A program made the position numbers and the translations under genes. The notes beneath the pieces were generated by a model that saw only the letters and a program-made list of their open reading frames with translations, made no database searches and was not told the DNA's origin. A DNA stretch of 64,000 nucleotides from Microvelia longipes. Taxonomy: Eukaryota; Arthropoda; Insecta; Hemiptera; Veliidae. Positions 22,491 through 34,621 of this stretch are shown here, one piece after another. Within the stretch, counting starts at the first letter, position 1. Each line of letters opens with the position of its first letter. The stretch is taken from contig JACMZG010001908.1 of the NCBI GenBank assembly GCA_018340805.1, positions 20,299,661 through 20,363,660 on the forward strand, given 5' to 3'.

Positions 22491-23290
22491 AATTGATATC
22501 TTTGTCTTAAATCTAAAGTCCTAAAGTTATGTCTGCTACTTAGCTTAACAACTTATTGAATCATGTTAGCGTACATTTAAATCACTAGAATTTAAACTTT
22601 AAATAATTATCTAGATTTAGATGTTCGTACAAAAATATAGGATCTAAAGAGTAAACTAAATTTTCCAGTACAATTACTTTGTTAAAGAATTTTTCTGGGG
22701 GAATGCTAGTGGACAAAACTGGGTAAAAAATACAGTAGAGCAAATTGAAATGTTATGATTTGCTTCCACACCATGTATTTTGTGAAATTTATCCCGCTAG
22801 GATGAAATGCGGCCACTGTAGCTGTAGAGGAAACTGTTTTCCTCTGCTACGGTATTCCGACACTCAAAACAATCCCCTATCCCAACACATTTTATCTCTA
22901 TATCTACTAAAAAACACACTTTTCCTCTCCCACTTTAATTTATTTATCAGTGGGAATATTCATAGGAAGGAACGTATTTTCCAAAAAAAGTCTTTCCCCT
23001 TGAAATGTTTATCTAACCTGATCCGTAGGGTGTTATGTTAAAAGATTTTAATTTTTTTGTCCCATGTAGGGAATGATATGGTATTGAAATGAGTCAAAAG
23101 AAACCACCTCTAAATTCATTACTTTTGCAGGCTTTATAAACTTTATCTGTATTTTCTTTTCATGTGTTATTTCTTCGTGTCTATACATTTCATTTTAGAT
23201 TAAAGAATAGTTTTATTTACTCTTCTGGTTAAATAATTATTTTTTTTGAGGTAGTACGTAATTGAGCACTTTATTGGACCGTTTTTAGGA
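22491..23290. other. AT-rich stretch without recognised gene
   Basis: An open frame at 22,745-23,041 has no recognised domain and overlaps a short hairpin (GTAGAGGAAAC / TTTTCCTCTGCTAC) near 22,820-22,852. Confidence 0.35.
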
Positions 23291-23297
23291 TGAGAAG

Positions 23298-23360
23298 CCA
23301 TTCATTATTGTTATAGGAGGTTATTTAGTATTTTTCACCTCCGAGGACAATAATGAATGT
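23298..23360. repeat. Short hairpin element
   Basis: CATTCATTATTGT and ACAATAATGAATG bracket an inner GGAGGT / ACCTCC pair; total about 60 bp. Confidence 0.6.
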
Positions 23361-23711
23361 AAAAAAACTCCTAGGATGTAAAAGTAATTCATATATTGCC
23401 GCCATTACTATAATGTAACGTGTTCAAAAAAACAATCTGTGTAAACCCTTCATGAGATTTCTTTAAAAACGTTCATTTTGTTTCTGTTTTTGTTCGTAGA
23501 CTAATATTTTTTTCGTGTGGTGTTCTAATTGACAATTTTTGTGTGTTTATTCGTAAATTTTTAAACATTGCTTGTAAAGCATTTTTGAGTAAAAGTGTGA
23601 AGCTATGGATGAATTCAATGACGACGATTATAAAGTTAATTGGACGTTTGTTTTTTTCCAATTAAGTATAGCGCAGTTTATTTAATGAGTGCTACCTCAA
23701 AAAAAATTGTG

Positions 23712-23826
23712 TATGCCATCCGGCTGAGAATGTCTTTATGTCTTGGCAATTTTTCCCGACTCGCTTCGCTCGTCGGTAAATCTAATTGCCGTGACATAAA
23801 GACACACTTCTCAGCCTTATGGCATA
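23712..23826. repeat. 115-bp hairpin element with GC-rich loop
   Basis: Arms ATGCCATCCGGCTGAGAATG and its imperfect inverse ending TCTCAGCCTTATGGCAT pair over about 45 bp; the loop holds CGACTCGCTTCGCTCGTCG, itself palindromic. The open frame through it is a by-product. MITE-like; mobilising enzyme unknown. Confidence 0.7.
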
Positions 23827-23829
23827 AAT

Positions 23830-24635
23830 AACTATTTTACTTGATTAATGAATGTATGCAGTAAGTTAATATAAATTCCCTGCTTAGTGAAAATTTAAAC
23901 TGTCGATTTGGTGGTTATTTAGCCCATATAAGTAAGTAAATACGTCATCTAGTTGGTTTCTATGCATTTATAAACCGTCATAAATTTTCCACTGACTGCA
24001 GAAAATTAGGTGAAGGTTTCAAAGTCTTTGTAACTCGCAACTTCATTTTAATTGGAGAGAGCCTTCGAGGGCATAGATATATATTACTAGAGGAGCCCAA
24101 TTGGTTGAATTTCGAAACATCAAAAAAATAACCTGACCACTTTCGACTATCAATAATCAAATGAACAGAACAAAATTACAGTGAATTTTATAGTAGAAGG
24201 CTGAAAATATAAATCAAAACACAAACAATGTGCAGGAAGGCGAAAAAATTGATTTCTTATAACCTTAACTTACTCTTAGAAGAGGTTTTAATTAGGTTAA
24301 ACAGTCCCTGAGAACCCCAAAATGATGTTTCAGGACTCTTAATGTATTGAGATAGGCTATACCCTCTCTAGTATATATCTCTATGTTCGAGGGACTTTTT
24401 TAAGCCACTTGTCAGTTTAAATGTTGCTTTCGGCCTATCATAATCTTCAGTAAAAAAACAATTGAAGTTTTTAGTGAACCATGAAATTTGCCATAAATTT
24501 GTTTCTTGATTTAATTTTTAAAAAAGTGACTAGGAACAGGCACAATTTAAAGATAGTAAATATAAGTGATTTAGATAAATCTCATTAAATACACAAAATA
24601 TAAAAATACAAAATATGTTTATTTATGATAAATAC
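23830..24635. other. AT-rich stretch without recognised gene
   Basis: No feature recognised. Confidence 0.35.
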
Positions 24636-24639
24636 ATAT

Positions 24640-25097
24640 TATCATTTGATACTACCGAGTTTTGCAAAACATGAATAGTTGACTAAATATAATTGCGCGG
24701 GAGACACCTAGGAAATGTAACAACCAAAATGCAATGCTACATCTGGGAACTGTTCCATCATTCGACGTTTGTCATCATTGATGGCTCGACATAATGTCAT
24801 GTTTTTCGTTACGTCTAACTCGTTACGTCTCTGTTTCGTTACGTCTAACTCATCAGGGCGCCGACAGAGCCTGAACTCAATCTGACCTTCAATTATTTCC
24901 GAAGAATATAATGTGAAGTATTTACTAGAGACGAGCGGTGTGCTCTCTTACCGCCATCATGCATGGCAAGCAAAATATCTAGGTGTCTCTCGCACAATTA
25001 TATTGCGTCAACTATTCATGTTTTGCAAACTTTAGTAGTATTAAATGATACATGTTTTGCTTGCTATGCATGATGGCGGTAAGAGAGTACCGCTCGT
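24640..25097 (-). repeat. Family D foldback element, copy 2
   Basis: The inverse of 1,790-1,960 occupies 24,640-24,810. The right end is a hairpin with arms 24,931-24,972 and 25,053-25,096 (ACGAGCGGTGTGCTCTCTTA, CCGCCATCATGCATGG against its inverse). The spacer holds a second ACTATTCATGTTTTGCAAA block, so the same motif occurs twice in opposite orientations. Confidence 0.65.
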
Positions 25098-25855
25098 TTT
25101 TCTACAACTAACTCTTTGAGATATTTCATAAATGATCCTATAATAGCTTTCTTTCGTAATAATAATATATTACATTTAACAACAAGAATTAATCTTAACT
25201 TAAATCGGCTTATTATATAATAATAGGAGCGCCTGACATATCTAACCTCTGATAAAAACGAATTAAAAACGATAAAGATAAAAACGAAGTCAAAACACCA
25301 AATATTAGTTTAAGGTTACTAGGAAGCAAGACGTCGAATAAACTTAACGGCACACGACGACGTTAGATTTCTTAAATGATAAACGATTTTTAGGGAATTT
25401 TCAAAGGTATGTTGCGCTCATTTTAAAAATTATTTTAAATAAATACACGTGATATACATATTACACTTACATTCTATCCCGTTTTTTATGATATAAGTGC
25501 ATATATTTATGTGGGCGTGCGTATTAAGTCAAGCAGACGTTAGCTCCTTACGGCCAACAAGGTGTATTTTTTACTCTAATTCTCATAATATTTGGCACTA
25601 AAATCTTAGGGCTGACAGCGTACTAAATTTGAATTATCAAATTTGACCATTTTGTTTGTTTCGTGTTTCGGCTAACCGTAGCCAGTTAATTATAATGTTT
25701 GCTGTCTGGTGTTAATTATCATTATTTATATGTATCACAGTTTAATTAAAGATACATTATCTATGTCTTTTGTATTAATTATATAAATATAACTATTTTT
25801 ACAATTAAATTTAATTTGTGTGGATTTATTACTTCTTAGTAATAAATTAAGTGAG
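25098..25855. other. AT-rich stretch without recognised gene
   Basis: No feature recognised. Confidence 0.35.
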
Positions 25856-25861
25856 GTTAGC

Positions 25862-26082
25862 GGTTGTTGTCATGAAGATTTAGGTCTTCCTGTGGTTACC
25901 GCGTCAAGGTAGACGAAGAATTCGACATTTTGCTTCCTCTGCGGTGTTCAGGGATGTATGACATCATGGATGAAAACATAATGCTCTACAAAAGGAACTG
26001 AAGGTATGGAAGCGAAACTTCAGATTCTTCGTCTTAATTAGACCGGGTCACCAACAAGAAGACCTAACGATCTAGCAAGCAT
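25862..26082 (+). repeat. Family C element, copy 2
   Basis: TIR-like ends of about 45 bp: TTAGGTCTTCCTGTGGTTAC, CGCGTCAAGGTAGACGAAGA at the left; AGACGAATTAAG-type inverse with GACCGGGTCACC and AAGAAGACCTAAC at the right. A degraded CTGAAGG..GAAGC-GAAAC lies at 25,993-26,014. Length about 220 bp against 565 bp for copy 1. Confidence 0.6.
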
Positions 26083-26532
26083 CAGTAGTTAAAAATTTCT
26101 GTTAAGACACCATTGCAATTTTCTCTGAACAAACCCCAGCAGGACCTACTTTAAGTGGTGTGCTGACAACCCCAACCTTCAATGTGTATGCTTATTTGAA
26201 GACGTAATTTTTAAACATTAATCTATTTAAACTAAGAAGCTATTATATAAAAGGGAAGTAGCGAATATCAAACCTTCCACTTTTGCCAACCCCCACACCC
26301 TTACTACTAGTACATTGATAAGAAATTCCTGCATTCTCTTACGAAATTGTAACTTATGAACATGCCAGCCACAATTTTAGTCTTCTTTATAATGTCGAAG
26401 TGTTTAATGACGTCATTTAATGCGTCATATCCTTACCATTGTTTGAGATTATTAAGATATTATAATCGTTTTTTAACATTTTTTAATGAGTAATAGACAA
26501 CAAATTTTTTACTACAAGTGTTAGAATTGATT

Positions 26533-26590
26533 CAGTGTCAGTGGCTTCTCAAGCCACTGACGCTGGTGGCTTGGTGCCAAGCCAACACTG
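26533..26590. repeat. Three-way-junction palindrome cluster
   Basis: An outer pair CAGTGT / ACACTG encloses two perfect hairpins: GTCAGTGGCTT-CTC-AAGCCACTGAC (26,537-26,561) and GGCTTGG-TG-CCAAGCC (26,568-26,583). GC-rich against the flanks. Confidence 0.65.
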
Positions 26591-26594
26591 ACAA

Positions 26595-28100
26595 GCTGCT
26601 TGTTAGTGAAGCAATCCGAGAGAAGTAGCATGCACTAAGATATGTTTTATATCTTAGAGTTTTGAGTGATAGTGAAATAATTAAGATAAAACAAGAAAAT
26701 TGATTAAATAAGATAATAGCTGAATTAATATTATGAATTTAAGAACATCGCTGGTTACGAAACCACTGCCTCCTCAGGCGTCGTTTACAGATATAAATCC
26801 GAAAAAATAATACTAAAATTAAAGTATATTGGCATTTAGTGGGGTTGGACATTAACAGTGACATTCACAAACTATTCGGCTTCTACAAAACTTTTATACT
26901 TAATGTCGGACAATGTTCTGATAGCCTCCTTTTAGCGAATTTTCGAAGAAAAATGAGATTCTAATTCGAAGAAAAAAAGACCGGGAGTGGGGGATACAAA
27001 TTTTAAAAAAATCACAATTTTGTTTTCATTGTAATACAGTGGTGACTTGATTTTTTTTTATTAATTTGTTTTGATATTTTATATTATATATTTTATAATG
27101 TAGTAGAGATAGGAACATGACTCTAACATATTTACCATTAAGAGAATATATGTGTTTACACATTAGCAAAAGAGTAAGAAAAAGACTTCGTTCGTACATA
27201 TGAAGAAGGGAAGATCGTATTTCTTCTTAATAGTAACAATGCTTACATGCTTACTAAGTTTATATATATTTTGGAAGTATTGACAGCAGAGCATATTGCT
27301 TATGAGTAATAAATATTGTGTCTGGTAGTGTATAATGTATAATCATAACTACAATTGTTTGAACAGTAAAAGACAAGTGCAATGTAAAATACAAATTAAT
27401 TGTACAAATTTGTATCAATCGTACAATCCATAGAATTTAAAGGGAAAATTAAACCTATTTTAAATTTGATTAAAGTGCAATGCATGTTATAAGTCTCCGC
27501 ACGATGTTTATTAACTTTAATCAATGTAAATTTACGGTTATCATCAGTGTCTAAAGCAAAAAGAAACTAGAACTAGATAACTAATTAAAGCAAAAAATTA
27601 ATTTGTTACATTAATTACTTAAAGTTACAAAACGAATTTTTATTTATTTGTTCTTTAAAATAATTAGAAGAGTTGCTTCTTAGAAAATTAGGCCTAGTAA
27701 AAACTAGGATTTTTAGACTATTGAGAATCGATGAAGTTGGGACGCTTTGTTTATATTTCGATCATGTTTATTTGAAATTCCGAGGGAATAAAATTATTTA
27801 CCTTGAGCTTTTTTCCGTAGTCGAAACTATTGAAACTTAAGTGTCAATATATTCGAACACTAAGTAGTATGCCTGATGGAAATAGCTCTTCTCTTAACAG
27901 TTAAATTTATTTCATAGGCCTCATAAAACAATCAATTTTACAAATATATTGTTTCTATAATTTTAGCGAATCATATTTGTGTTAATGAGATTCATAGTGG
28001 AATAACATGTGAACCGACTACCATAAAAATCAAGTGCAAGATACGAAAAATCAACTCTCGATATTTTTAAAAAAGAATCGAGTTTACGCGATATTTTTAA
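26595..28100. other. AT-rich stretch, possible PLE end trace
   Basis: Around 27,540-27,560, ATCATCAGTGTCTAAAGCAA resembles the outer end of the 20.6 kb PLE remnant (ATCGTCAGTGTCTGAAACAA), but no stem follows. Nothing else recognised. Confidence 0.3.
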
Positions 28101-28109
28101 AGATGGGTG

Positions 28110-28262
28110 CTACCAAGCTGATAGAATTTATTAGGTGATTCAATTGGTGGGTTTTTGTGAATGAAATCAATCTTTTTGACATGTTAGGTTATAGTCCGAA
28201 TTTGACGTCATTGCAGGAAAAAATAGTAAATTTTCAATGTTGAAGGCCTATACCAGAGACTA
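28110..28262 (-). repeat. Family F fragment
   Basis: Inverse of 33,060-33,190: AAGCTGATAGAATTT, GGTGATTCAATTGG, CATGTTAGGTTATAG, TGACGTCATTGCAGG. Confidence 0.55.
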
Positions 28263-28914
28263 TAGATACTTAAACAGTAAGACTGTCGACTCAATGGTGG
28301 GAAAATTTGGATTCCAGTCGACACTAGCGCGGCGGGGACCTACCTTTCAATTGAGTGGGCGTGGCTTAATTTCCCGGTTTTTGCCCACAGTCAGTTTGAA
28401 ATTTAAGTTTTTATAATACTTTGTATAGTTTACTTCTACACATGCCAGAAGATAGATTTTGGCATTTAATGCGCAGCCTGTATTTTTAATTACATCTGCA
28501 AGATGCACACATGTGATTAAAATGTAATTACCCTAATAAAATCGACTAAATCAATAAATTAATTAAATGCAATTTACACTTATCTGCCATCGCAGAAGCG
28601 TTCTCTGGAAGTTTTAAAAAGGTTTCTATTTACTTTTAGTTCTGAATTTTTGAAATACAGAACATGCACGGCGAACCGTTTTTGTTGAAAAATACATACA
28701 GAAAACAATCATTTTATAATAATAATAAATGTAGCTGTCCATAACCAATTGAATAAAATTGCCATGGTATTCATAATTTAAATATAAAAATATATCAGTC
28801 ATTTTTGGAAAGCTATTGGATGTTAGTGTTATGAGTTGTCCGCACGGTCACCGCAGCGCTATTTTTAGTAGCTGCGATAATCGGAATCCAAACTTTTTCT
28901 CATTTAAAGTTAAA
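28263..28914. other. No recognised gene
   Basis: AT-rich; nothing supported. Confidence 0.35.
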
Positions 28915-29040
28915 TCCCCCCTGGCTATAACCGATTTCCTGCAATGACGTCACAACGTCATTCATTAAAACGTTCCAGGTTATAACCTCCGAATGCGTTT
29001 GGTTTGTTTACATAAGTTTCTAACGTCTAGGGCTACTACT
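28915..29040 (-). repeat. Family F fragment
   Basis: CTATAACCGATTTCCTGCAA, TGACGTCA and AGGTTATAACCTCCGAATGC are the inverse of 32,985-33,065. Confidence 0.55.
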
Positions 29041-29750
29041 CTGAAACTAACAGAAGATTTTCAAATGTAATAATATTTTGTAATGTATATACAATGTGAC
29101 ATATTGTTACATACATTGTATGTAATAATATGTGTTATGTGTTATTATGATATATCTCATATTAAGCGATGTATTGTTTTCCAATAATCCATAAAAAAAT
29201 TCAGTAATATTCCATAAACTTTTAAAAACACCCTCTTTGTCCATTTTCTTCTTTTTTATTTAAAACACAGGGTAGCGATTTGCTATTAAAATTACCGTAA
29301 GCGCCCATGGTTCCGCCAAATGTAAATTTCAAGTCCCAAAAGCAAACCCCGTGTATAAAGTACTTTATCTCAATATAGTTTATGTCATACATGGTTTACT
29401 TTTTCTCTTTCTTTTGCTACTCTTATAATTTACTAAGATTTTTAAGAGCTTGGTATAATTTTACTCTCGCATTAAAAAGACTTCTTGTTTCCATACACTA
29501 AATTCTGAGAAAACTTGATGAAAAGTGAAAAGTATTTTTTTTGTTACAATTTCCTTTTTATGTATTTTTTGTTTGTATGATTTATTTTTAATTATTTGTT
29601 GAAGTAGTCTTTTCAATTAAACCTATTTTTATATTGGTGTTTTCACAAAAAATAATAGAAAAGCTGTAGATTTCCTGGATTGTTACAATTAAAGGTTAGA
29701 TAATGATGACTTCAGTCCTTTGTTCTTAAAATATTTTTTTTCAAATAAAT
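29041..29750. other. No recognised gene
   Basis: AT-rich with TACATTGTATGT-type short palindromes near 29,080-29,130. No gene. Confidence 0.35.
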
Positions 29751-29753
29751 GAA

Positions 29754-29786
29754 GATATTTCGCCCAGGGACCCTGGGCCTTATCAG
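29754..29786 (-). ncRNA. Solo hammerhead-like motif, core mutated
   Basis: Minus strand: CTGATAA, G, a perfect 8-bp stem GCCCAGGG-T-CCCTGGGC, GAAA, TATC. The G of CUGANGA is A here, which should abolish activity if it is a hammerhead. Interpreted as the end of an otherwise lost PLE-like copy. Confidence 0.4.
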
Positions 29787-29914
29787 TTCCTGAAATAAAA
29801 AAGATGCTGTAAACGTACAATAATTACAATAAAATTTAAAACAAAAATAAAAGGCTAACAATATCTTATCTTATAAAAGACCTAATAGCCCTCACGAGTT
29901 GTAATGAAAACTTC

Positions 29915-29943
29915 GATATCTGAAGATCCTATCTTCAGATATC
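29915..29943. repeat. Perfect 13-bp-arm hairpin
   Basis: GATATCTGAAGAT - CCT - ATCTTCAGATATC. Perfect arms, 3-base loop. Confidence 0.85.
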
Positions 29944-29944
29944 C

Positions 29945-30934
29945 AATCTTCCATTTCAGTTCGCACAAAAGTTGTAAATAATACTCATTGATCTTTTACT
30001 TCTAGCTGAAGCTGCGCGTCTCAGAAAAACCATTGAAAGCTCCCTTCATTTAACTGTAACACTTCATACTCTTTGCACCGAGGGAGTCAAGTACTTTTTT
30101 ACTGAAATACGGATGACACAATCCTCTACTTCTTTGAGGACCCAATTAATTTTGCCTTAGAATGTCTTCTTTTATTTAAATGGGTTTACCATATTTTTTA
30201 TGAAAAGTTTTTTCCTCTATAAAAGGAAAGTTGTCTAAATTAATTATTAAGTTAGTCAAGGGTTGAAGAGTGGTTACTTATAAACGTATTTATATTATCA
30301 GCTTTTAGCTAATTAATTACACCATTACATCGACGTTAAGATAGACGATAAGTTTACCATAACGTCAGATTGTCGAATTTTTCCTGAATATTCATGAATA
30401 AGCTAAGTTCCTGTGAATATTGGTTAATAACATGCCTGTTTAAGGACCAAGGACTCGAAGCACCATGATAAGCACATGATCTCTGATCAATCATCAGTTG
30501 ATATTAAATGGCGCGTTTTTAATAATTTTAGCCATATGCTGATGATATCTGCATAGAGTTGAGTTGCAAGTATGGTAAAAATTAAACAAAATAATAATAT
30601 TATTTTAAAGAAGCTTTCTCTAAATTATAATTCACTGGCAATAACTTTGCACTTTGCAAATCACATCCGTTACTCTGCATTTAATATTTAGATCAATTTA
30701 AATAAATTTTAATGTGAAAATAAAATAATTTACTCTAATAATATACATATATGTATTGTAATTGTATTGTATTGTAACTTTATGCACGTGTTGAACTATG
30801 CATTTTAAATAAAACACATACATTTTTTGTCGTATAGTCTATAATAGTCAGATTTGAGTTAAAACCTATGTGCTTTTCTCTTGGCCGGCCAGTCTTGGTA
30901 AGATTAGAACAAACACACCATACATTCATCACAT
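29945..30934. other. No recognised gene
   Basis: AT-rich sequence with no supported feature. Confidence 0.35.
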
Positions 30935-30958
30935 TTATATATATATATATATATATTA

Positions 30959-30990
<32 letters not shown>

Positions 30991-31015
30991 GTATATATAT
31001 ATAAATTATATATAT

Positions 31016-31095
<80 letters not shown>
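30935..31095. repeat. (TA)n microsatellite
   Basis: About 160 bp of TA repeats with TTATA interruptions. The open frame of I/Y residues over it is not a gene. Confidence 0.95.
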
Positions 31096-31096
<1 letters not shown>

Positions 31097-32944
31097 AATA
31101 ATGAAATCAACATAACAACAAAATTTACCTATTTATGAAATAATACATGATAATGAATAAGTGTTTACATATTCATATTTAATTATATTATATATATATT
31201 ATTATATATTATATATCGAGATTTAATTAATTTTATTGGTTAATAAAAAGTTTTTAGCCCAATAAAAATTAAAAATTGTACTTTTCGTCAAGTGAGTAGT
31301 TGAATTCTAATCCCTTCTGGCCAACCTATAGGCTATAGAATACACGACCTGGGCCTCATCTTCTCATAGTTTAACGTGACAAGAGGGTAGTGACATCACA
31401 AGTACAATAAAATCTCAGGACCACAAATAACCTTCCTTTAACATTACCAAAAATATTTCATAACAGCGTTAATATTAAAACTAAATGGTACAGTACTGTC
31501 CCCTTTTTAAAAACTAATTTAAATCTACATGTATCGACTAATATCATTGATTAAAATAAACAGTAATCTTTGTAAATTAGTTTTTAATGGATGACATCCA
31601 ATTTTTATTTATTTTAATATAATAAATGTATCCTCAGCAAATTAAAACAAAATAAATTAGATATCTTCTTGCCAAATATCTTATAGTTTTGGAATTAAAA
31701 TCCTATTATAAAAAACTATAAGTTAGTCGAAAAAGAAAGGTTCACGCCCCCCCCCCTTATGTATGATGTATAAAATATACATTATCTCACAAATCTCAAG
31801 AAACAGGTCAATCAGGTGCCTTTAAGTACTAAAAACGGAGTATTTACAAATGCTATGGAAGCTGCATGTGAAAAATAAATGATACGTTACAGACGGTGAT
31901 TAAATTTGGCTGTGACCCACGTACTTGTCATCGGGTGTTTGGGTAAAAAAATCTTTTCAGCAAGAGTAAAATGATCCATGTTATTGAGTGGCGCCACAAT
32001 ACTCACCTCGTTAGAAGCCCTCAGTTAGATACACTTATTGTGTCAACTATTCGTGTTTTGCAAAACACGGTAGTATCAAATAATATGGATACACTTATGT
32101 TCATGCGTTCAATGATTGTGGATGAATCAACAACAAAATGTAAATGTTGTCATCAAAACATAACAATCAACAAAATTAATCATAAACATAATCAATCAAA
32201 ATTATTATACACTTCGCAAAACTTTGAATATCTACTGTGAACCTGATAATTCGTGAGAACATTAAAATATATTTATATATTCCTTATAATTTTATTTATT
32301 TGATTTATTCTTAAGTTTTTTTTGTAAATTTAAATAAACATGAATATTTCTTAAGCTTTACGTTTTCTACATTTTTCTATAAATATGTCGGCAAAAGAGT
32401 TAAAGCTAAGATGTTTGAAAACTTGATTGACAGAGGGCGTGGCAGAGTTTATTTTAGAATTAGTTATTTCATTACTTTCTTTCATTTATTTACATTATGG
32501 TCTATTTTATAGTTACTGTAGAAAGTTGTTTAGATTCGATAATCGTATTATTTGTACTAATAGCATTTATATATTCTAAATTATTTTATCTTTAGGGGAT
32601 ATTAATAACAAAATAACACGGTCTTCGTCCCTATAACATGCGCAGGATCGCATTGGCTGAAGTGGTATAACAAAGGTTGGTAAAAAAAATTAAGTTTAAA
32701 ATACTGTGTTAAAATCTAATTCCTGTAAAGAAAATGCGGCTAATAATCTCTCGAATTAAAGAATTAGACAAGGATTGAAAATAATATTAAAAACCATGGT
32801 AATTTGATACAAAAGATTATATGAATTTGAAAAATCTCGTTTTTTTTAAACTTTCGTCTTGAGTTATGGAACTTGATTTCAGTTGACTCAAACATTAAAC
32901 CGCTTTCTTTTGACTGTTTTTACAGATGGTCGTTGACTGCAAGA
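31096..32944. other. No recognised gene; one family D trace
   Basis: At 32,038-32,088, GTGTCAACTATTCGTGTTTT, GCAAAACACGGTAGTATCAA match the family D core. An 11-C run lies at about 31,747. The open frame 31,971-32,240 spans the family D trace and shows no domain. Confidence 0.4.
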
Positions 32945-33235
32945 TGTTAGAAATATATAAAGTGATTCAATTCGATGTAAACAATTCAAACGCTTTCGGA
33001 GGTTATAACCTGACTTTTTTTATGAATGATGTGTGACGTCATTGCAGAAATCGGTATAGGCGGTTAACATTGAAAATGCTCTATTTATTCCTGCAATTAT
33101 ATCAAGTCCAGCCTATAACCTAACATGAAAAAAAAATATTTCATTAAAAAAAACCCTCCAATTGAATCACTGTTCGAAATCTATCAGCTTACGTTAAGCA
33201 ATGCCGACTTGAAATACCTCTAGCCCTAATGACGG
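32945..33235 (+). repeat. Family F element, best copy, self-inverted
   Basis: The left half (GGAGGTTATAACCTG, TGACGTCATTGCAGAAATCG) and right half (CCTGCAATTATATCAAG, CCTATAACCTAACATG) are imperfect inverses, and both ends carry GTGATTCAATT / AATTGAATCAC. About 290 bp, MITE-like. Single-arm pieces occur at 28.1 and 28.9 kb. Confidence 0.6.
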
Positions 33236-33724
33236 TAGGTAAGTGTCCCTTATCATGTAGCATGTGAAGAGGATGTGAATAACTAGTAGAAAAGTAATGA
33301 TTCTAAAGTTTATATTATTATGTAGAAATAAGTGAAGTATGAGGGAGGCTTATGTTTCAAATATTCCTAATGGGAATTCTACCCTAGGAGAAACTGGAGT
33401 TTCTATAAGAGCCTGGACCTTTTCACTTTTTTCTATTGTATTCGGAGCTGTAGTGATAAGTAAATTATTTTAAAAATGGTAAAAGGAGGCCTTAGATGTG
33501 GTCTACTCACTACACTTGACCTCCCATCTCTTCCTAACACTACTGCTACTATACAATTACTAATACAAAGATCCTAACTCGTAAATGTTAAGATCTATTA
33601 GAGTAACAGTAATTGCCACAGTGGACTGTTTAGACTAACACTTACTCTGTTCTTCCTCTTTTATTACTTTGTTCTCTCCATGGGTATAAAAAATTAGTCA
33701 AACTACAGCCGTTTTTAATTTACT

Positions 33725-33831
33725 AAATAAGACAGGGTCAGGCTTGCTCATACCTTAAGTAGGCTGCAATGTGCCTACCAGTCAGGTACATCTTATGAAG
33801 CGGTCCTTCATCATCTTGTTCGCAAGATTAA
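33725..33831 (+). pseudogene. R1-like non-LTR RT fragment, 5' piece
   Basis: One frame reads RLQCAYQSGTSYEAVLHHLV then RKIK, the region just before the catalytic DIEGAF motif in R1/LOA-type reverse transcriptases (usual form YQAGKSTETALHHLV). It is cut at 33,831 by the Harbinger-like element and continues at 36,787. The upstream limit is unclear. Confidence 0.65.
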
Positions 33832-34586
33832 GGCCCGTATTCAGAATCATTTTAAAAAAATCTCTCCTAGGTTGTTCCTAGCCTTCTCCTAGGTTGTTCC
33901 TAGCTTTCTCCTAGGCCTAGCGGTATTCAGAATCAGTTTTTGAAATCTCTCCTAGGTTGTTCCTAGGTTGTTCCTAGCTTCTTCCTAGCTTCTTCCTAGC
34001 CTTCTCCCAGCTTTTAAAAAATCAACCCTAGGAATGATTTTACGTAAATTTATTCGTGCAAAACGTTAATATAACAAAAATAGAATAAAAACTTACATTA
34101 GAGTTAATTATAACTTAATTTTATTATTTATCTTTACAATAATTTGAAGCTCAATTTTACGTAAACAGACATTTTTTGACAACTAGCGCTACCTAGTAGA
34201 GAACTGTAAAACTAATAATATTGAGATATTCTACAAAAATAAACAAATGATTTGTAAACAAACCTGGCACAGAAATAAACTCCCTTAAAATACGTAAATT
34301 TGTAATGACAACAAACTTATTTATAGTTGCCGATTATTTTAAAGTATATCTAATGTGAAAGTGCGTGACCTTGACCCAGTGAAGGTTTGAAACTAGAGAA
34401 TGATTTGCATTTTATTTTCACTTATGAAGAAATCATTATATGTCATTAATGTACTATTTAAATGTTTTTACAATAACATAGTTAGTGATAATAAAAACAG
34501 GTTAAACTTTCGTAGAGTGTATGGGTGCCACATTTTTGAATTGTAAGTTTATAGGAGAAATTATTATATTTGACATAAATAAATCC

Positions 34587-34621
34587 CTATAATATGAATA
34601 AATAATTCATATTATAGGGTT
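34587..34621. repeat. Hairpin with 14-bp perfect arms
   Basis: CCCTATAATATGAA and TTCATATTATAGGG separated by 7 bases, inside the Harbinger-like element. Confidence 0.75.

Noticed and set aside
22745..23041. 98-codon plus-strand frame with CGHCSCRGNC
   Set aside because: Looks like a zinc-binding motif, but it arises from a local hairpin and no domain extends from it.
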